Below are positions 50,627 to 59,888 of a stretch of 64,000 nucleotides of DNA, piece after piece. The DNA is from Fontibacillus phaseoli (GTDB lineage: Bacteria; Bacillota; Bacilli; Paenibacillales; Paenibacillaceae), in the NCBI RefSeq assembly GCF_003337355.1, contig NZ_QPJW01000018.1:1-64000 (forward strand), in the 5' to 3' direction. Position 1 is the stretch's first letter; each line of letters opens with the position of its first letter. The translations under genes and the position numbers were made by a program. Under the pieces are notes generated by a model, which was given only the letters and a program-made list of their open reading frames with translations, did not search any database and was not told where the DNA came from.

Positions 50627-51379
50627 CTATCCTTGGGCGCGGCGTCTGCGGAGCGCTTCGTACATCACTACGCCCGCGGCAACCGAGGCGTTCAATGAAT
50701 TGAGCTGTCCGCTCATCGGCAGCTTCAGCAGTACATCGCAGGTCTCCCGGACCAGGCGGCCCATTCCCTTGTTTTCGTTTCCGATGACGATCGCCACAGG
50801 GCCGGTGAAAATATTGCCGCCCTCATAGATTTCGTCCTTCGCGGCGACATCGGTACCGACGACCCAGACGCCGGTTTCCTTCAATTGCTCCATCGTCTGC
50901 ACAAGATTAGTTACCCGTGCGACTGGCACGTATTCGACCGCACCGGCCGACGTCTTTGAAACGGTTGCCGTGACCGCAGCCGAGCGGCGTTTCGGGATGA
51001 TCACTCCGTGGACCCCCGTGCATTCGGCGGTTCTTAAGATCGATCCGAGGTTGTGCGGGTCTTCAATTTCGTCCAGAACAAGCAAAAACGGCGGTTCTCC
51101 CCGCTCGGCCGCTCTCGCGAGCAGGTCCTCCACCTCAGCATAGGCATAAGGCGCTGCCTGGGCCACCACACCCTGATGCTGTATGCCCGGGGCCATTTGG
51201 TCCAGCTTCCGCTTGTCCACAAACTGGACGATAATCCCCCGGCTTTTGGCTTCCGCCAGTATCGGCTGGGTTAAATGTTTTTGGGCGCCTTCGGCCACCC
51301 ATATTTTGTTGATCGTCCGGCCCGCTCTCAGCGCTTCCAACAGCGAGTGTTTACCGGCAATCCATTCTTGATCCTCCAT
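50627..51379 (-). CDS. rlmB: 23S rRNA (guanosine-2'-O)-methyltransferase RlmB (TrmH family)
   Basis: 250 aa. N-terminal substrate-binding domain (IAGKHSLLEALRAGRTINKIWV) and SPOUT trefoil-knot methylase with LDEIEDPHNLGSILRTAE, VIGNENKGMGRLV and LPMSGQLNSLNASVAAGV. Methylates G2251 of 23S rRNA in E. coli. GGAGG precedes the ATG. Between mrnC and rae1. Confidence 0.95.
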   Translation of the reverse strand: MEDQEWIAGKHSLLEALRAGRTINKIWVAEGAQKHLTQPILAEAKSRGIIVQFVDKRKLDQMAPGIQHQGVVAQAAPYAYAEVEDLLARAAERGEPPFLLVLDEIEDPHNLGSILRTAECTGVHGVIIPKRRSAAVTATVSKTSAGAVEYVPVARVTNLVQTMEQLKETGVWVVGTDVAAKDEIYEGGNIFTGPVAIVIGNENKGMGRLVRETCDVLLKLPMSGQLNSLNASVAAGVVMYEALRRRRAQG

Positions 51380-51396
51380 AAAAAATCCTCCTGGGG

Positions 51397-51942
51397 TTAT
51401 TGTTCATATAATTCGAAGCCATGTGCGATCAAGCTGCGCAGGCGATCATGCTCACCCGTATAGTACAGATAGCCGATCAGGCTTTCAAACGCGGTAGCAT
51501 GACGGTAATCCTGCACATTCGCATTTTTGGGAATGGTGCCGGATTTGGCGTTGCGGCCTTGCCGCACAACGTCTTTCTCGTCTTCGGTCAGCTGCGGCTC
51601 CAGCAGGGCCAGCAGCCCGGCCTGGGCTTTGGCGGAGACGTATTTCGTCGACAGCCGGTGCAGGTGATGCGGCCGGAGATTCGGCCGGGCGATCACATGC
51701 TGGCGGACGGCGACCTCGAAGACGGCGTCGCCGATGTACGCCAGCGCGAGCGGCGGCAGCAACCGGGCCGGCTTGGACGGCGGCTCCGGGAACCAGAGCA
51801 CCGAGCCGGGCTCGGCAGCAGACGCGCTGGCCGGGCCTGCAGGCGCGCCGGATACGGCGCTCCCCTGCGTTGCCGGACCAGCGGCAGGTTCGCTGCCGCC
51901 GTCAGGCAGCAGCGCGCCCCCGGTAGTTTCCGGGCCCGTCAT
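51397..51942 (-). CDS. mrnC: Mini-ribonuclease III (MrnC) with a long N-terminal extension
   Basis: 181 aa. Residues ~60-181 are the RNase III-like catalytic domain without a dsRNA-binding domain (LALAYIGDAVFEVAVRQHV, with the catalytic Asp, and ATAFESLIGYLYYTGEHDRL). It matures 23S rRNA. The first ~50 residues are Ala/Pro/Gly/Ser-rich and absent from typical ~130-140-aa MrnC. The ATG overlaps the cysS stop by 4 nt (ATGA), so the extension is probably translated. The DNA here is very GC-rich. Confidence 0.9.
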   Translation of the reverse strand: MTGPETTGGALLPDGGSEPAAGPATQGSAVSGAPAGPASASAAEPGSVLWFPEPPSKPARLLPPLALAYIGDAVFEVAVRQHVIARPNLRPHHLHRLSTKYVSAKAQAGLLALLEPQLTEDEKDVVRQGRNAKSGTIPKNANVQDYRHATAFESLIGYLYYTGEHDRLRSLIAHGFELYEQ

Positions 51943-53348
51943 TTACGCCGCCATCTCATGCCCTGCGGCGTATCTTCCAACAGGATGCCCTGCTCCTGCA
52001 ACAGATCGCGAATCTCGTCGGCACGGGCCCAGTTCTTCGACTTCCGGGCTTCCACACGCTCCTCGATGAGGTCTTCGATCTCGTCGTCCAGCAGCTCTTG
52101 CTCCTCTTCCGCGACAATCCGCAGCACGCCGTTCATTTCCTCGAACAGCTTCAGCGCGGCTTCCAAATCGGCGCGCGACACGTCCGAGCCTTGCAGCAGG
52201 CCGTTCACTTCGCTCACCCATTCAAACACTGCCGTAATCGCATCCGGCGTATTGAAATCATCCTGCATTTTGGCGTGGAAGGTCAGCCCAATTTCCCGAA
52301 GCTTCCGCTCCCACTCCGGCGTTACCGCCGCACCCTCCCCGCTCCCGGCAGCTTCCTGCAGCCGGTAACGCAGATTCCCCAATGCGTTAGCGATCCGTTC
52401 TACGCCGCGCTCAGCATGCACCATCGACTCATCTGTGAAATTCAGCGGATTGCGGTAATGGGTCGATAGCATGAAAAACCGCAGCGATTCACGCTTGTAC
52501 TGGGACCGGAGGTCCTTCACCAACACCCCGTTGCCGAGCGATTTCGACATTTTTTCCCCGCCGATATTAATGTAGCCGTTATGCATCCAATAGCTTGCCA
52601 AAGGTTTGCCGGTCACCGCTTCGGATTGGGCTACTTCGCACTCGTGATGCGGGAATTGCAAATCTTGTCCGCCCCCGTGGATATCCAGCGTGTCTCCAAG
52701 CAAATGGCGGGACATGGCCGAGCATTCGATATGCCATCCCGGTCGTCCTTGGCCCCATGGGCTATCCCAATGGATTTCCCCCGGCTTTGCGGCTTTCCAA
52801 AGCACGAAATCCTCCGGGTTTTCTTTTCGCTCATCCACCTCGATCCGGATACCGAACTGCAGCTCTTCGATCTTTTGACCCGACAGTTTGCCGTAGCCTT
52901 CGAATTTCCCTGTCCGGTAATAGACGTCCCCGCCGTTCTCATAGGCATAGCCTTTGCTTTCCAGGTCGCGGATAAACTCTATGATGATGTCCATATTTTC
53001 CGTTACCCGCGGGTTAGCCGTTGCCCGAGGAATTCCCAGGCCTTCCAGATCCTCGTAATACGCGTCGATAAACATGGAGGATACTTCCGGTACCGACAGA
53101 TTCATTTCCTCCGCTTTGCGGATCAGTTTGTCATCCACGTCGGTGAAATTGACTACATAATTCACTTCATAATTTTGATTCTCCAGGTAACTGCGCACAA
53201 CATCGAAAAAAATCATCGGCCGCGCGTTCCCGATATGAATATATCCGTATACGGTTGGTCCGCACACATAAACCGATGCCTTTCCGGGCTTCTGGGTAAC
53301 AAACTGCTCCTTCATTCGGGTAAGCGTGTTATATATTTGCAGCGCCAT
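51939..53348 (-). CDS. cysS: cysteinyl-tRNA synthetase
   Basis: 469 aa class I synthetase: HIGNARP (HIGH equivalent), KMSKSLGN (KMSKS) and zinc ligands including Cys in VCGPTVYG, CSAMSRHLLG and HHECEVAQSE. Charges tRNA-Cys. Lies 76 bp after cysE under the same T-box leader; coupled to mrnC by a 4-nt overlap. Confidence 0.97.
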   Translation of the reverse strand: MALQIYNTLTRMKEQFVTQKPGKASVYVCGPTVYGYIHIGNARPMIFFDVVRSYLENQNYEVNYVVNFTDVDDKLIRKAEEMNLSVPEVSSMFIDAYYEDLEGLGIPRATANPRVTENMDIIIEFIRDLESKGYAYENGGDVYYRTGKFEGYGKLSGQKIEELQFGIRIEVDERKENPEDFVLWKAAKPGEIHWDSPWGQGRPGWHIECSAMSRHLLGDTLDIHGGGQDLQFPHHECEVAQSEAVTGKPLASYWMHNGYINIGGEKMSKSLGNGVLVKDLRSQYKRESLRFFMLSTHYRNPLNFTDESMVHAERGVERIANALGNLRYRLQEAAGSGEGAAVTPEWERKLREIGLTFHAKMQDDFNTPDAITAVFEWVSEVNGLLQGSDVSRADLEAALKLFEEMNGVLRIVAEEEQELLDDEIEDLIEERVEARKSKNWARADEIRDLLQEQGILLEDTPQGMRWRRK

Positions 53349-53424
53349 ACTCTCGATCCTTTCCGCTTTGAGTTCTACTCTATTTTACCTTGAATCCCCT
53401 TGTCATAGACAAGACGATTCACCT

Positions 53425-54087
53425 TCATGTCATTCCTTGGCCGTCTTTACTAGGCGAACCGTGCTTTAATCTTGCAACTTCTTTTTGCAATTGTCCTATT
53501 TCTTCTTGAAGCGAACGCATCGCATCGACCACGGGATCCGGCAACTGGTGGCTGAGACGGTCCAGGCGTTTCCCGCCCTGCCGAACGACTTTGCCCGGAA
53601 TACCGACAACCGTGCTGCCCGCCGGCACTTCTTTGAGCACGACAGAGTTAGCCCCGATATTGCTTTGATCCCCTACTGTAAAAGAACCCAATATCTTCGC
53701 GCCTGACCCAATGACGACATTGTTGCCGATCGTCGGGTGGCGCTTGCCTTTTTCCTTGCCGCTACCGCCCAGGGTAACGCCCTGATAGATCACCACGTCG
53801 TCCCCGATTTCGCAAGTTTCCCCAATGACAACGCCCATGCCGTGGTCGATAAACAGCCGGTTTCCGATCCGGGCACCCGGATGAATTTCGATGCCGGTAA
53901 AAAAGCGGCTAACCTGGGACACGATTCTGGCCAGCGTAAACCAGCGGTGACGATAAAACGCATGCGCAAACCGGTGACTCCAAATCGCGTGAAGACCGGA
54001 ATAGGTGAAGACCACCTCGAACCAGCTTCTGGCGGCCGGGTCGTTTTCAAATACAGCTTGAATATCGGACTTCATTCTTTTGAACAT
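53425..54087 (-). CDS. cysE: serine O-acetyltransferase
   Basis: 220 aa. N-terminal helical domain (MFKRMKSDIQAVFENDPAARS) and left-handed beta-helix of hexapeptide repeats (IHPGARIGNRLFIDHGMGVVIGETCEIGDDVVIYQGVTLGG) with catalytic His/Asp. Makes O-acetylserine for cysteine synthesis. The C-terminal tail is helical and longer than in E. coli. Start 54087 is preceded by AGGGGG; upstream frame lies inside the T-box terminator region. Confidence 0.95.
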   Translation of the reverse strand: MFKRMKSDIQAVFENDPAARSWFEVVFTYSGLHAIWSHRFAHAFYRHRWFTLARIVSQVSRFFTGIEIHPGARIGNRLFIDHGMGVVIGETCEIGDDVVIYQGVTLGGSGKEKGKRHPTIGNNVVIGSGAKILGSFTVGDQSNIGANSVVLKEVPAGSTVVGIPGKVVRQGGKRLDRLSHQLPDPVVDAMRSLQEEIGQLQKEVARLKHGSPSKDGQGMT

Positions 54088-54149
54088 AAGCGTTTCCCCC
54101 TCTATCTGTTTGCTTACGCTTCTCTCCCGGTCAACCGCCATTCATCAAA

Positions 54150-54480
54150 AAAAGCGCCCCCGCAGCTTTCGCTGCAGAGACGCCTGATGCGTGGTTCCAC
54201 TCTGCTTCGGATCAGCTCGCAATAGCTGCCATTGCATAGACTGCAAAGGTTGCCTAATTGTCGAACTCATCCCTCCTAAGCGTCCTTAACGCGAACGATA
54301 CGGCAGCATCTACCCGCGCCTGAACGGCGCGCTCGAGTCTGCGGCTCCCGGGTGCATTTCCGCCGCGCGTATTGAGATAACTTCCAGCCTGAAAACGGCG
54401 AAGCCGCTTCTTTGGTTATCTTCTCTGGACAATACTGGCGCATAAACGTACTTCTCCCGTTCTATGCCGATGCCTATATC
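54150..54480 (-). ncRNA. T-box leader of cysE-cysS (probably cysteine-specific)
   Basis: The minus strand carries the T-box AGAGTGGAACCACG (54190-54203). It is followed by a terminator in which GCGTCTCTGCAGC (54171-54183) pairs with GCTGCGGGGGCGC (54154-54166) through 13 positions including G-U pairs, with loop gaaa and then seven Ts. A Stem I-like region lies at ~54320-54450. A TGC triplet in AAATGCACC is a plausible Cys specifier. Binding of uncharged tRNA would allow read-through into cysE-cysS. Confidence 0.9.
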
Positions 54481-54526
54481 TTACATGATAGTCCATTATA
54501 CTGACAATAAATGATTTATTCCACAA

Positions 54527-55987
54527 CTAGGCGCCGCGGATTTGCGATTTCAACCGGTCAGTGACGACATCGCGGCCCAGCAAGTAAATGGTCTGGTTCA
54601 AATCCCGGCCGTGAGTTTGCCCGGTCAACGCTACGCGGATCGGCATAAAGAGCCCTTTCCCTTTAACGCCGGTTTCTTTCTGTACTTCCTTGATCAGGAC
54701 GGCCATTTGCTCCGGCGTGAATTCCGCAGAGGCTTCAATTTTGCCCAGGAAGGCGCTCAGCACGTCCGGCACCTGCGGCTCGGCCAGTATGGCAGCCGCT
54801 TCCGCATCCAGTTCCAGGTGACTGCGGAAGAACATATCCGACAGTTCCACGATGTCCGATGCCGCCGTCATTTGCTCCTGGTACAGCGCAACGAGCGTCT
54901 TAGCCCAGGCTTGTTGTTCCGGCGTCAACTCCGCCGGCAAACGAGACGCCGCTTGCAGATGAGGAATCGCAAGACTGGCGATTAATTCGGAATCGGCATT
55001 CTTGATATAATGATTATTCAAGTGGGCAAGTTTATGCTTATCGAACACGGCAGGACTACGCGATAACCGGTTCGCGTCGAAAATCGAAATCAGCTCGTCC
55101 CGTGAGAAGATTTCCTCTTCTCCTTCCGGCGACCAGCCCAGCAGGGCGATGAAGTTGAACAGCGCTTCAGGCAAATAGCCAAGCTTGTCATACTGCTCGA
55201 TGAACTGAATTACCGATTCGTCGCGTTTGCTCAACTTTTTATGGTTATCGCCGACGATCAGGGTCATATGTCCGAAGACAGGCGGTTCCCAACCGAGAGC
55301 TTCATAGATCATCAACTGCCGCGGCGTATTCGATACATGATCTTCCCCGCGCAGCACGTGACTGATTTTCATCAGGTGATCATCGAGCGCCACGGCGAAG
55401 TTGTAGGTCGGAATGCCGTCTTTTTTTACAATGACAAAATCGCCGCTGACATCGGACTCGAACGTAATCGGACCTTTGACGAGATCATCGAAGGTATAGG
55501 TGCGGCCTTCCGGTACACGGAACCGGATGCTAGGAACGCGACCTTCCGCTTCAAAAGCGGCGCACTGCTCCGGCGTCAAATTCCGGTGCTTGCCGGAATA
55601 ACGCGGCATTTCCCCACGGGCGGTTTGCTCCTCGCGTTCTTGCTCCAGCTCTTCTTCGGTGCAATAACAGCGGTAAGCCAACCCGCGGTCCAGCAAATCC
55701 TGCCAGTACGTGCGGTAAATATCCAGCCGCTCGGTTTGGCGATAAGGCCCGTATTCACCGCCGACATCGACGCTTTCATCCCAATCCACGCCGAGCCATT
55801 TCAGGTAAGTAAGCTGGCTTTCTTCCCCACCGGCAACATTCCGTTTCACATCGGTATCCTCGATCCGGATAATGAACTTGCCCCCATGATGTCTGGCGAA
55901 TAAATAGTTGAACAGCGCCGTTCTGGCATTGCCGATATGTAAATGCCCTGTAGGACTCGGGGCATACCGTACTCGAACCTCTGTCAT
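54527..55987 (-). CDS. gltX: glutamyl-tRNA synthetase
   Basis: 486 aa, MTEVRVRYAPSPTGHLHIGN start with the HIGH-type motif, KLSKRDES (KMSKS), and the anticodon-binding C-terminal domain. Probably non-discriminating, charging both tRNA-Glu and tRNA-Gln, as is usual in Bacillales. GGAGGGG precedes the ATG at 55987. 47 bp after ispF; the T-box leader lies between it and cysE. Confidence 0.96.
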   Translation of the reverse strand: MTEVRVRYAPSPTGHLHIGNARTALFNYLFARHHGGKFIIRIEDTDVKRNVAGGEESQLTYLKWLGVDWDESVDVGGEYGPYRQTERLDIYRTYWQDLLDRGLAYRCYCTEEELEQEREEQTARGEMPRYSGKHRNLTPEQCAAFEAEGRVPSIRFRVPEGRTYTFDDLVKGPITFESDVSGDFVIVKKDGIPTYNFAVALDDHLMKISHVLRGEDHVSNTPRQLMIYEALGWEPPVFGHMTLIVGDNHKKLSKRDESVIQFIEQYDKLGYLPEALFNFIALLGWSPEGEEEIFSRDELISIFDANRLSRSPAVFDKHKLAHLNNHYIKNADSELIASLAIPHLQAASRLPAELTPEQQAWAKTLVALYQEQMTAASDIVELSDMFFRSHLELDAEAAAILAEPQVPDVLSAFLGKIEASAEFTPEQMAVLIKEVQKETGVKGKGLFMPIRVALTGQTHGRDLNQTIYLLGRDVVTDRLKSQIRGA

Positions 55988-56034
55988 TCCAATCCCCTCC
56001 AAATATGAACTTAATCCAAACAAACCTTACAATC

Positions 56035-56523
56035 CTAAGATGATAGCACATCCGAGATCAGGCATACAATACATTGCGCCGCAATGCCTTCGCCCCGGCC
56101 CGTAAATCCAAGATGCTCGGTCGTCGTCGCCTTCACGTTAACCCGCTCCGGCTTCGCTTCTAGCGCCCCCGCAATCACCTCGACCATCTGCGAAACGTAC
56201 GGCGCCATTTTCGGCGCCTGCGCGATGATCGTTGCATCCAGATTGCCAAGCCGGTACCCCCGTTCCGTGGCCATCTCCCATACCCGGCGCAGCAGCACCA
56301 GGCTGTCCGCACCCTTGAAGGCCGAATCCGTATCCGGAAAATGCCGGCCGATGTCGCCCAGTGCCAGCGCCCCCAGAATGGCGTCGCTCACCGCATGCAG
56401 CAGCACGTCGGCGTCGGAATGGCCGAGCAGCCCCTTTTCATACGGTATCGTCACGCCCCCAATGATGCAAGGCCTTCCCTCAACCAACTGATGCACGTCA
56501 TATCCTTGTCCAACTGCGATCAT
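56035..56523 (-). CDS. ispF: 2-C-methyl-D-erythritol 2,4-cyclodiphosphate synthase
   Basis: 162 aa with metal ligands in GYDVHQL (Asp, His) and GHSDADVLLHAVSDAILGA. Fifth step of the MEP isoprenoid pathway. Start overlaps the ispD stop by 4 nt, so the two MEP genes are translationally coupled. Confidence 0.97.
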   Translation of the reverse strand: MIAVGQGYDVHQLVEGRPCIIGGVTIPYEKGLLGHSDADVLLHAVSDAILGALALGDIGRHFPDTDSAFKGADSLVLLRRVWEMATERGYRLGNLDATIIAQAPKMAPYVSQMVEVIAGALEAKPERVNVKATTTEHLGFTGRGEGIAAQCIVCLISDVLSS

Positions 56524-57239
56524 AGTTTGTTCTCTCCCCCGAATTCCTTCTTTTTGCCGATGACTTCTGCAAAGTCCAGGTCCTCCGGCGTCGTGATCTT
56601 AATATTGTTGTACCCGCCTTCGGTCACGACCACGGGAATACCAAGCCGCTCGATAAGCGAAGCATCGTCCGTGCCGATAAAACCATCGGCCTCCGCCGTT
56701 TCGTGCGCCGTCACCAAATCGGAGCGCCGAAAAGCTTGCGGGGTCTGAACCGCCCACAAGCTGCGGCGGTCCGGTGTCGCGGTCACCAGCCCTTGCCCGT
56801 CAACCTGCTTGACCGTATCCTTTACCGGAACGGCGAGAATGGAAGCACCGTGCTTCACCGCTGCCTCAAGACAGCCACTAATCTGCCCGCTCGTGACAAA
56901 AGGGCGCACGCCATCATGCACCAGTACCCAGGAAGTGCCGATCTCAAGCAGTCCCCGGTATACCGAATGCTGACGCTCGGCGCCGCCCGGTATTACTTTT
57001 ACTTGTTTCGAAATGCCGTATTCGGCGACCCAGGCGCGGCAACGTTCCACGTCCTGCTCCCCGGTGACAAGCACGATTTCGCTAATCCATGGATGGCGGT
57101 CAAATACGTCCAGCGTATGAACGATGATCGGCTTGTCCTGAAAAAAGAGAAACTGCTTGCTCTCCTTCGTGCCCATCCTTGTTCCCCGGCCGGCCGCCAC
57201 CACGATAACCCCGGCTGTCGGGAGTGATTCTATTTCCAT
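56520..57239 (-). CDS. ispD: 2-C-methyl-D-erythritol 4-phosphate cytidylyltransferase
   Basis: 239 aa with the nucleotidyltransferase signature VVAAGRGTRMGTKESKQFL, VHDGVRPF and TPQAFR. Third step of the MEP pathway. The ATG at 57239 is chosen because the conserved domain starts 7 residues later and a purine-rich site (GGATG, GGTGAGG) is upstream; the frame extends 35 codons further. Located between the PIN/TRAM gene and ispF. Confidence 0.96.
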   Translation of the reverse strand: MEIESLPTAGVIVVAAGRGTRMGTKESKQFLFFQDKPIIVHTLDVFDRHPWISEIVLVTGEQDVERCRAWVAEYGISKQVKVIPGGAERQHSVYRGLLEIGTSWVLVHDGVRPFVTSGQISGCLEAAVKHGASILAVPVKDTVKQVDGQGLVTATPDRRSLWAVQTPQAFRRSDLVTAHETAEADGFIGTDDASLIERLGIPVVVTEGGYNNIKITTPEDLDFAEVIGKKKEFGGENKL

Positions 57240-57309
57240 GACATCCTGCCTCACCTTGCCAGAATAATGCGAAAATCCATTCCCCGCATTTATTCCCATC
57301 ATACCGAAT

Positions 57310-58398
57310 TTACTGCGCTTTTTCCAACAGTTTCGGTTTGGCAAAGATCATTCGTCCCGCCGAGGTCTGCAATACACTGGTCACCAACACCTCGGTAATG
57401 CTGCCGATAAAATCGCGTCCACCCTCCACGACGATCATCGTGCCGTCATCCAGATAGGCTACGCCTTGTCCGTGCTCCTTGCCGTCCTTGATCACCTGCA
57501 CCATGATTTCCTCGCCAGGCAGAACGACCGGTTTGACCGCATTGGCAAGATCGTTGATATTGAGGACCGAAACCCCTTGCAGCTCGCACACTTTATTCAA
57601 GTTGAAATCATTGGTTACGACTTTCCCCTGCAATACCTTGGCCAGTTTGACCAGCTTGCTGTCGACCTCGGAGATTTCTTCAAAATCCCCTTCATAAATC
57701 AGGACCTTCACATCGAGTTCCTTCTGGATTTTATTTAAAATATCCAATCCCCGGCGTCCCCGGTTCCGCTTCAATAAATCGGAGGAATCAGCAATATGCT
57801 GAAGCTCTTCCAGCACAAATTCCGGGATGACGATCGTTCCCTCGATAAAGCCCGTCTTGCAAATGTCGGCGATCCGGCCGTCGATAATGACGCTCGTATC
57901 CAATATTTTATGTTCCTCGAGCCGCCGTTCTTCCTCTTGATTCCCACTGCCCCATTTTCCTGAAATCCACAAGGAAGACAGCTCCTCTTTTTTCTCCAGT
58001 CCCACATATAGGCCTATATAACCTAACAGTACGGAGACCGCAAGCTGAGCCAAACTTTCCAGAGTTCCAAACCAGGACAAAACGGGATAGACCATTAAAG
58101 AAAGAAGAAGTCCTGCAGTCAGTCCGGCCGCTCCAGCCGCCATGTCCTTCATCGGGATTTCGATCAAACCCGTTATCCATTGTTTCACTCTTGCCGAGAC
58201 TACATCGGCTGTAAGCGAAAAGAAAAATAAAAACAGACATGCTCCCGCTACCGCCAGAATTAAATGAGCTACCAGAGGACTCATTCCATCAAACCAGCCC
58301 TTGAGCGGCTCAGGAAACACCCCTGCGAATCCTTCGATAGTATAACCGAACCAAGCACCACATAGCCCAGCTATGATCAATAAGCTTTTTTTCAGCAT
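57310..58398 (-). CDS. yacL: PIN/TRAM-domain membrane protein (YacL)
   Basis: 362 aa. Four N-terminal membrane segments (~1-125), a PIN nuclease-like domain (~170-285) with acidic residues in ILDTSVIIDGRIADI and VTNDFNLNKV, then a TRAM RNA-binding domain (PGEEIMVQVIKDGKEHGQGVAYLDDGTMIVVE). Function not established; probably an RNA-acting membrane-bound protein. Start 58398 has AGGAGGTG; the longer frame is unsupported. Typical neighbour of ispD in Bacillales. Confidence 0.9.
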   Translation of the reverse strand: MLKKSLLIIAGLCGAWFGYTIEGFAGVFPEPLKGWFDGMSPLVAHLILAVAGACLFLFFFSLTADVVSARVKQWITGLIEIPMKDMAAGAAGLTAGLLLSLMVYPVLSWFGTLESLAQLAVSVLLGYIGLYVGLEKKEELSSLWISGKWGSGNQEEERRLEEHKILDTSVIIDGRIADICKTGFIEGTIVIPEFVLEELQHIADSSDLLKRNRGRRGLDILNKIQKELDVKVLIYEGDFEEISEVDSKLVKLAKVLQGKVVTNDFNLNKVCELQGVSVLNINDLANAVKPVVLPGEEIMVQVIKDGKEHGQGVAYLDDGTMIVVEGGRDFIGSITEVLVTSVLQTSAGRMIFAKPKLLEKAQ

Positions 58399-58604
58399 GA
58401 CTCTCTTCACCTCCTGATTAAGTAATATCTCTATCCAGTATGATCCAATTTTTGGTACCCTAATCGGGGGTGAAGCAACTTTTTTTGGAAGACGATTTTG
58501 GAGTATCTTCGGAAAGAACCCGCGCTGTGCGGGATTTCTGGTTGATAAGTGGGGAAAAAGTGGCATATAATGAACTCAATTCATAATATTGAGGTGGATG
58601 GATA

Positions 58605-59000
58605 ATGAGCGCACCAAGCCTTCAATCTTTTCAAGACCAAGTTTCTGAACTGTTGCTCCGTCACCGCAGTCTGCTGGACGTCATGTCTAAAATGGGACAA
58701 ACCAACGCCGCAGCTGTCCGCTCCGTGACCAAAGCGGTTACCGAATGCGGCTGCGTTGAGCTTCATGCCACCAAACAGGAGTTCGAGCCGGGCATGAGCC
58801 TCGAACAGGCCAAGGAGAGAATCAATCAGCACGTCCAGGGTGAATTGTGCGAAAACTGCCGGGATGCGATCAGCAATGAACTTGGACGCAGCTTGTTCTA
58901 TACTTCCGCGCTTTGCAATCTGCTTGGGATCGAGCTCGACGAAGTGCTGGAGAAAGAATCGCAAAAATGCTCCACCCTTGGCTTATTCAATATGTCCTAA
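58605..59000 (+). CDS. conserved 131-aa protein, function unknown
   Basis: Plus-strand gene between the convergent pssA and the divergent yacL. Helical, with six cysteines: ECGC (49, 51), CENC (~82, 85), one in ALCNLLG and one near the end (KCSTLGLFNMS). I do not recognise the family with confidence; the helix pattern recalls small all-alpha proteins. GAGGTGG lies before the ATG. A bidirectional terminator follows. The paired cysteines could bind metal, which is inferred only from spacing. Confidence 0.85.
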   Translation: MSAPSLQSFQDQVSELLLRHRSLLDVMSKMGQTNAAAVRSVTKAVTECGCVELHATKQEFEPGMSLEQAKERINQHVQGELCENCRDAISNELGRSLFYTSALCNLLGIELDEVLEKESQKCSTLGLFNMS

Positions 59001-59026
59001 GACACCCTCGACTTCTTAAATAACAA

Positions 59027-59073
59027 AGAAAAGGCATCGCTTTCCGCACGGCGGCAGAAGGCAATGCCTTTTT
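59027..59073. terminator. bidirectional terminator between the 131-aa gene and pssA
   Basis: AAAAGGCAT-c-GC (59029-59040) / GC-a-ATGCCTTTT (59061-59072) with an inner CCGCACGGCGG hairpin, and T runs on both strands. Confidence 0.85.
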
Positions 59074-59104
59074 TATTTTGGATTTCTTTGCTTGGTTTGG
59101 CCTG

Positions 59105-59836
59105 TTAGCGTTTAGGCCGGTATACGCTTTCGGAATCGTCATCGCCCCTCCGTTTGCGGCGCCGCAGCTTGTCGATATTCTGCTTCAATCCATAGCCCGC
59201 ATACAGAACAAGCGGCACGAAGATCAATTTTGACAGTTCTTCCGGGAAAAGCACCGCGATCACTACGGCGAGCACAACGACAAACGGCGTAATCACAACA
59301 GCCTTCTTTGGCAAACCGAGTTTCTTGAAATTCGGATATTTGACCGAGCTTACCATCAGATAAGATAACAGAAGCATCGAAATGATAAAATAAGGTGCCG
59401 ATATGTCCTTATGAAATAGCGACAATGTCGCAACCACGCCCCCTGCGGCCGGGATCGGCAGACCGATGAAATATCCCGGAATGCCTTTTTGCACATTAAA
59501 CCTGGCCAGTCGAAGCGCTCCGCACATCGGAAAGATCGCGGTAACAACCCAGGCGAGCCCGGTTTGCGGCAGGTCATGGAATGAAATCAAATACATAATG
59601 AGTGCCGGAGCAATGCCAAAAGAGATGATATCCGATAACGAGTCAAGCTGCTTGCCAAACTCACTTTGACAGTTCAAAGCTCTGGCCACGCGTCCGTCCA
59701 GTCCGTCCAACAGCATAGCGACAATGACCATGATGGCGGCGAGGCTGAATCTGCCGTCAAGCGCCAGCATCATCGCCAACATTCCGAGAAACAGGTTACC
59801 TAAGGTAAACAGGTTCGGAATTGATTTAGTAATCAT
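59105..59836 (-). CDS. pssA: CDP-diacylglycerol-serine O-phosphatidyltransferase
   Basis: 243 aa CDP-alcohol phosphatidyltransferase with the full motif DGLDGRVARALNCQSEFGKQLDSLSD (DGxxAR-x8-G-x3-D-x3-D) and about six to eight membrane segments. Makes phosphatidylserine, the precursor of phosphatidylethanolamine. The C-terminal tail is basic (KLRRRKRRGDDD). Follows disA by 52 bp. No psd gene is seen here. Confidence 0.95.
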   Translation of the reverse strand: MITKSIPNLFTLGNLFLGMLAMMLALDGRFSLAAIMVIVAMLLDGLDGRVARALNCQSEFGKQLDSLSDIISFGIAPALIMYLISFHDLPQTGLAWVVTAIFPMCGALRLARFNVQKGIPGYFIGLPIPAAGGVVATLSLFHKDISAPYFIISMLLLSYLMVSSVKYPNFKKLGLPKKAVVITPFVVVLAVVIAVLFPEELSKLIFVPLVLYAGYGLKQNIDKLRRRKRRGDDDSESVYRPKR

Positions 59837-59888
59837 CTTTTCACCTCGAATAGATATTCCTTAACATCATCATTTGATTGTAGGAGAA

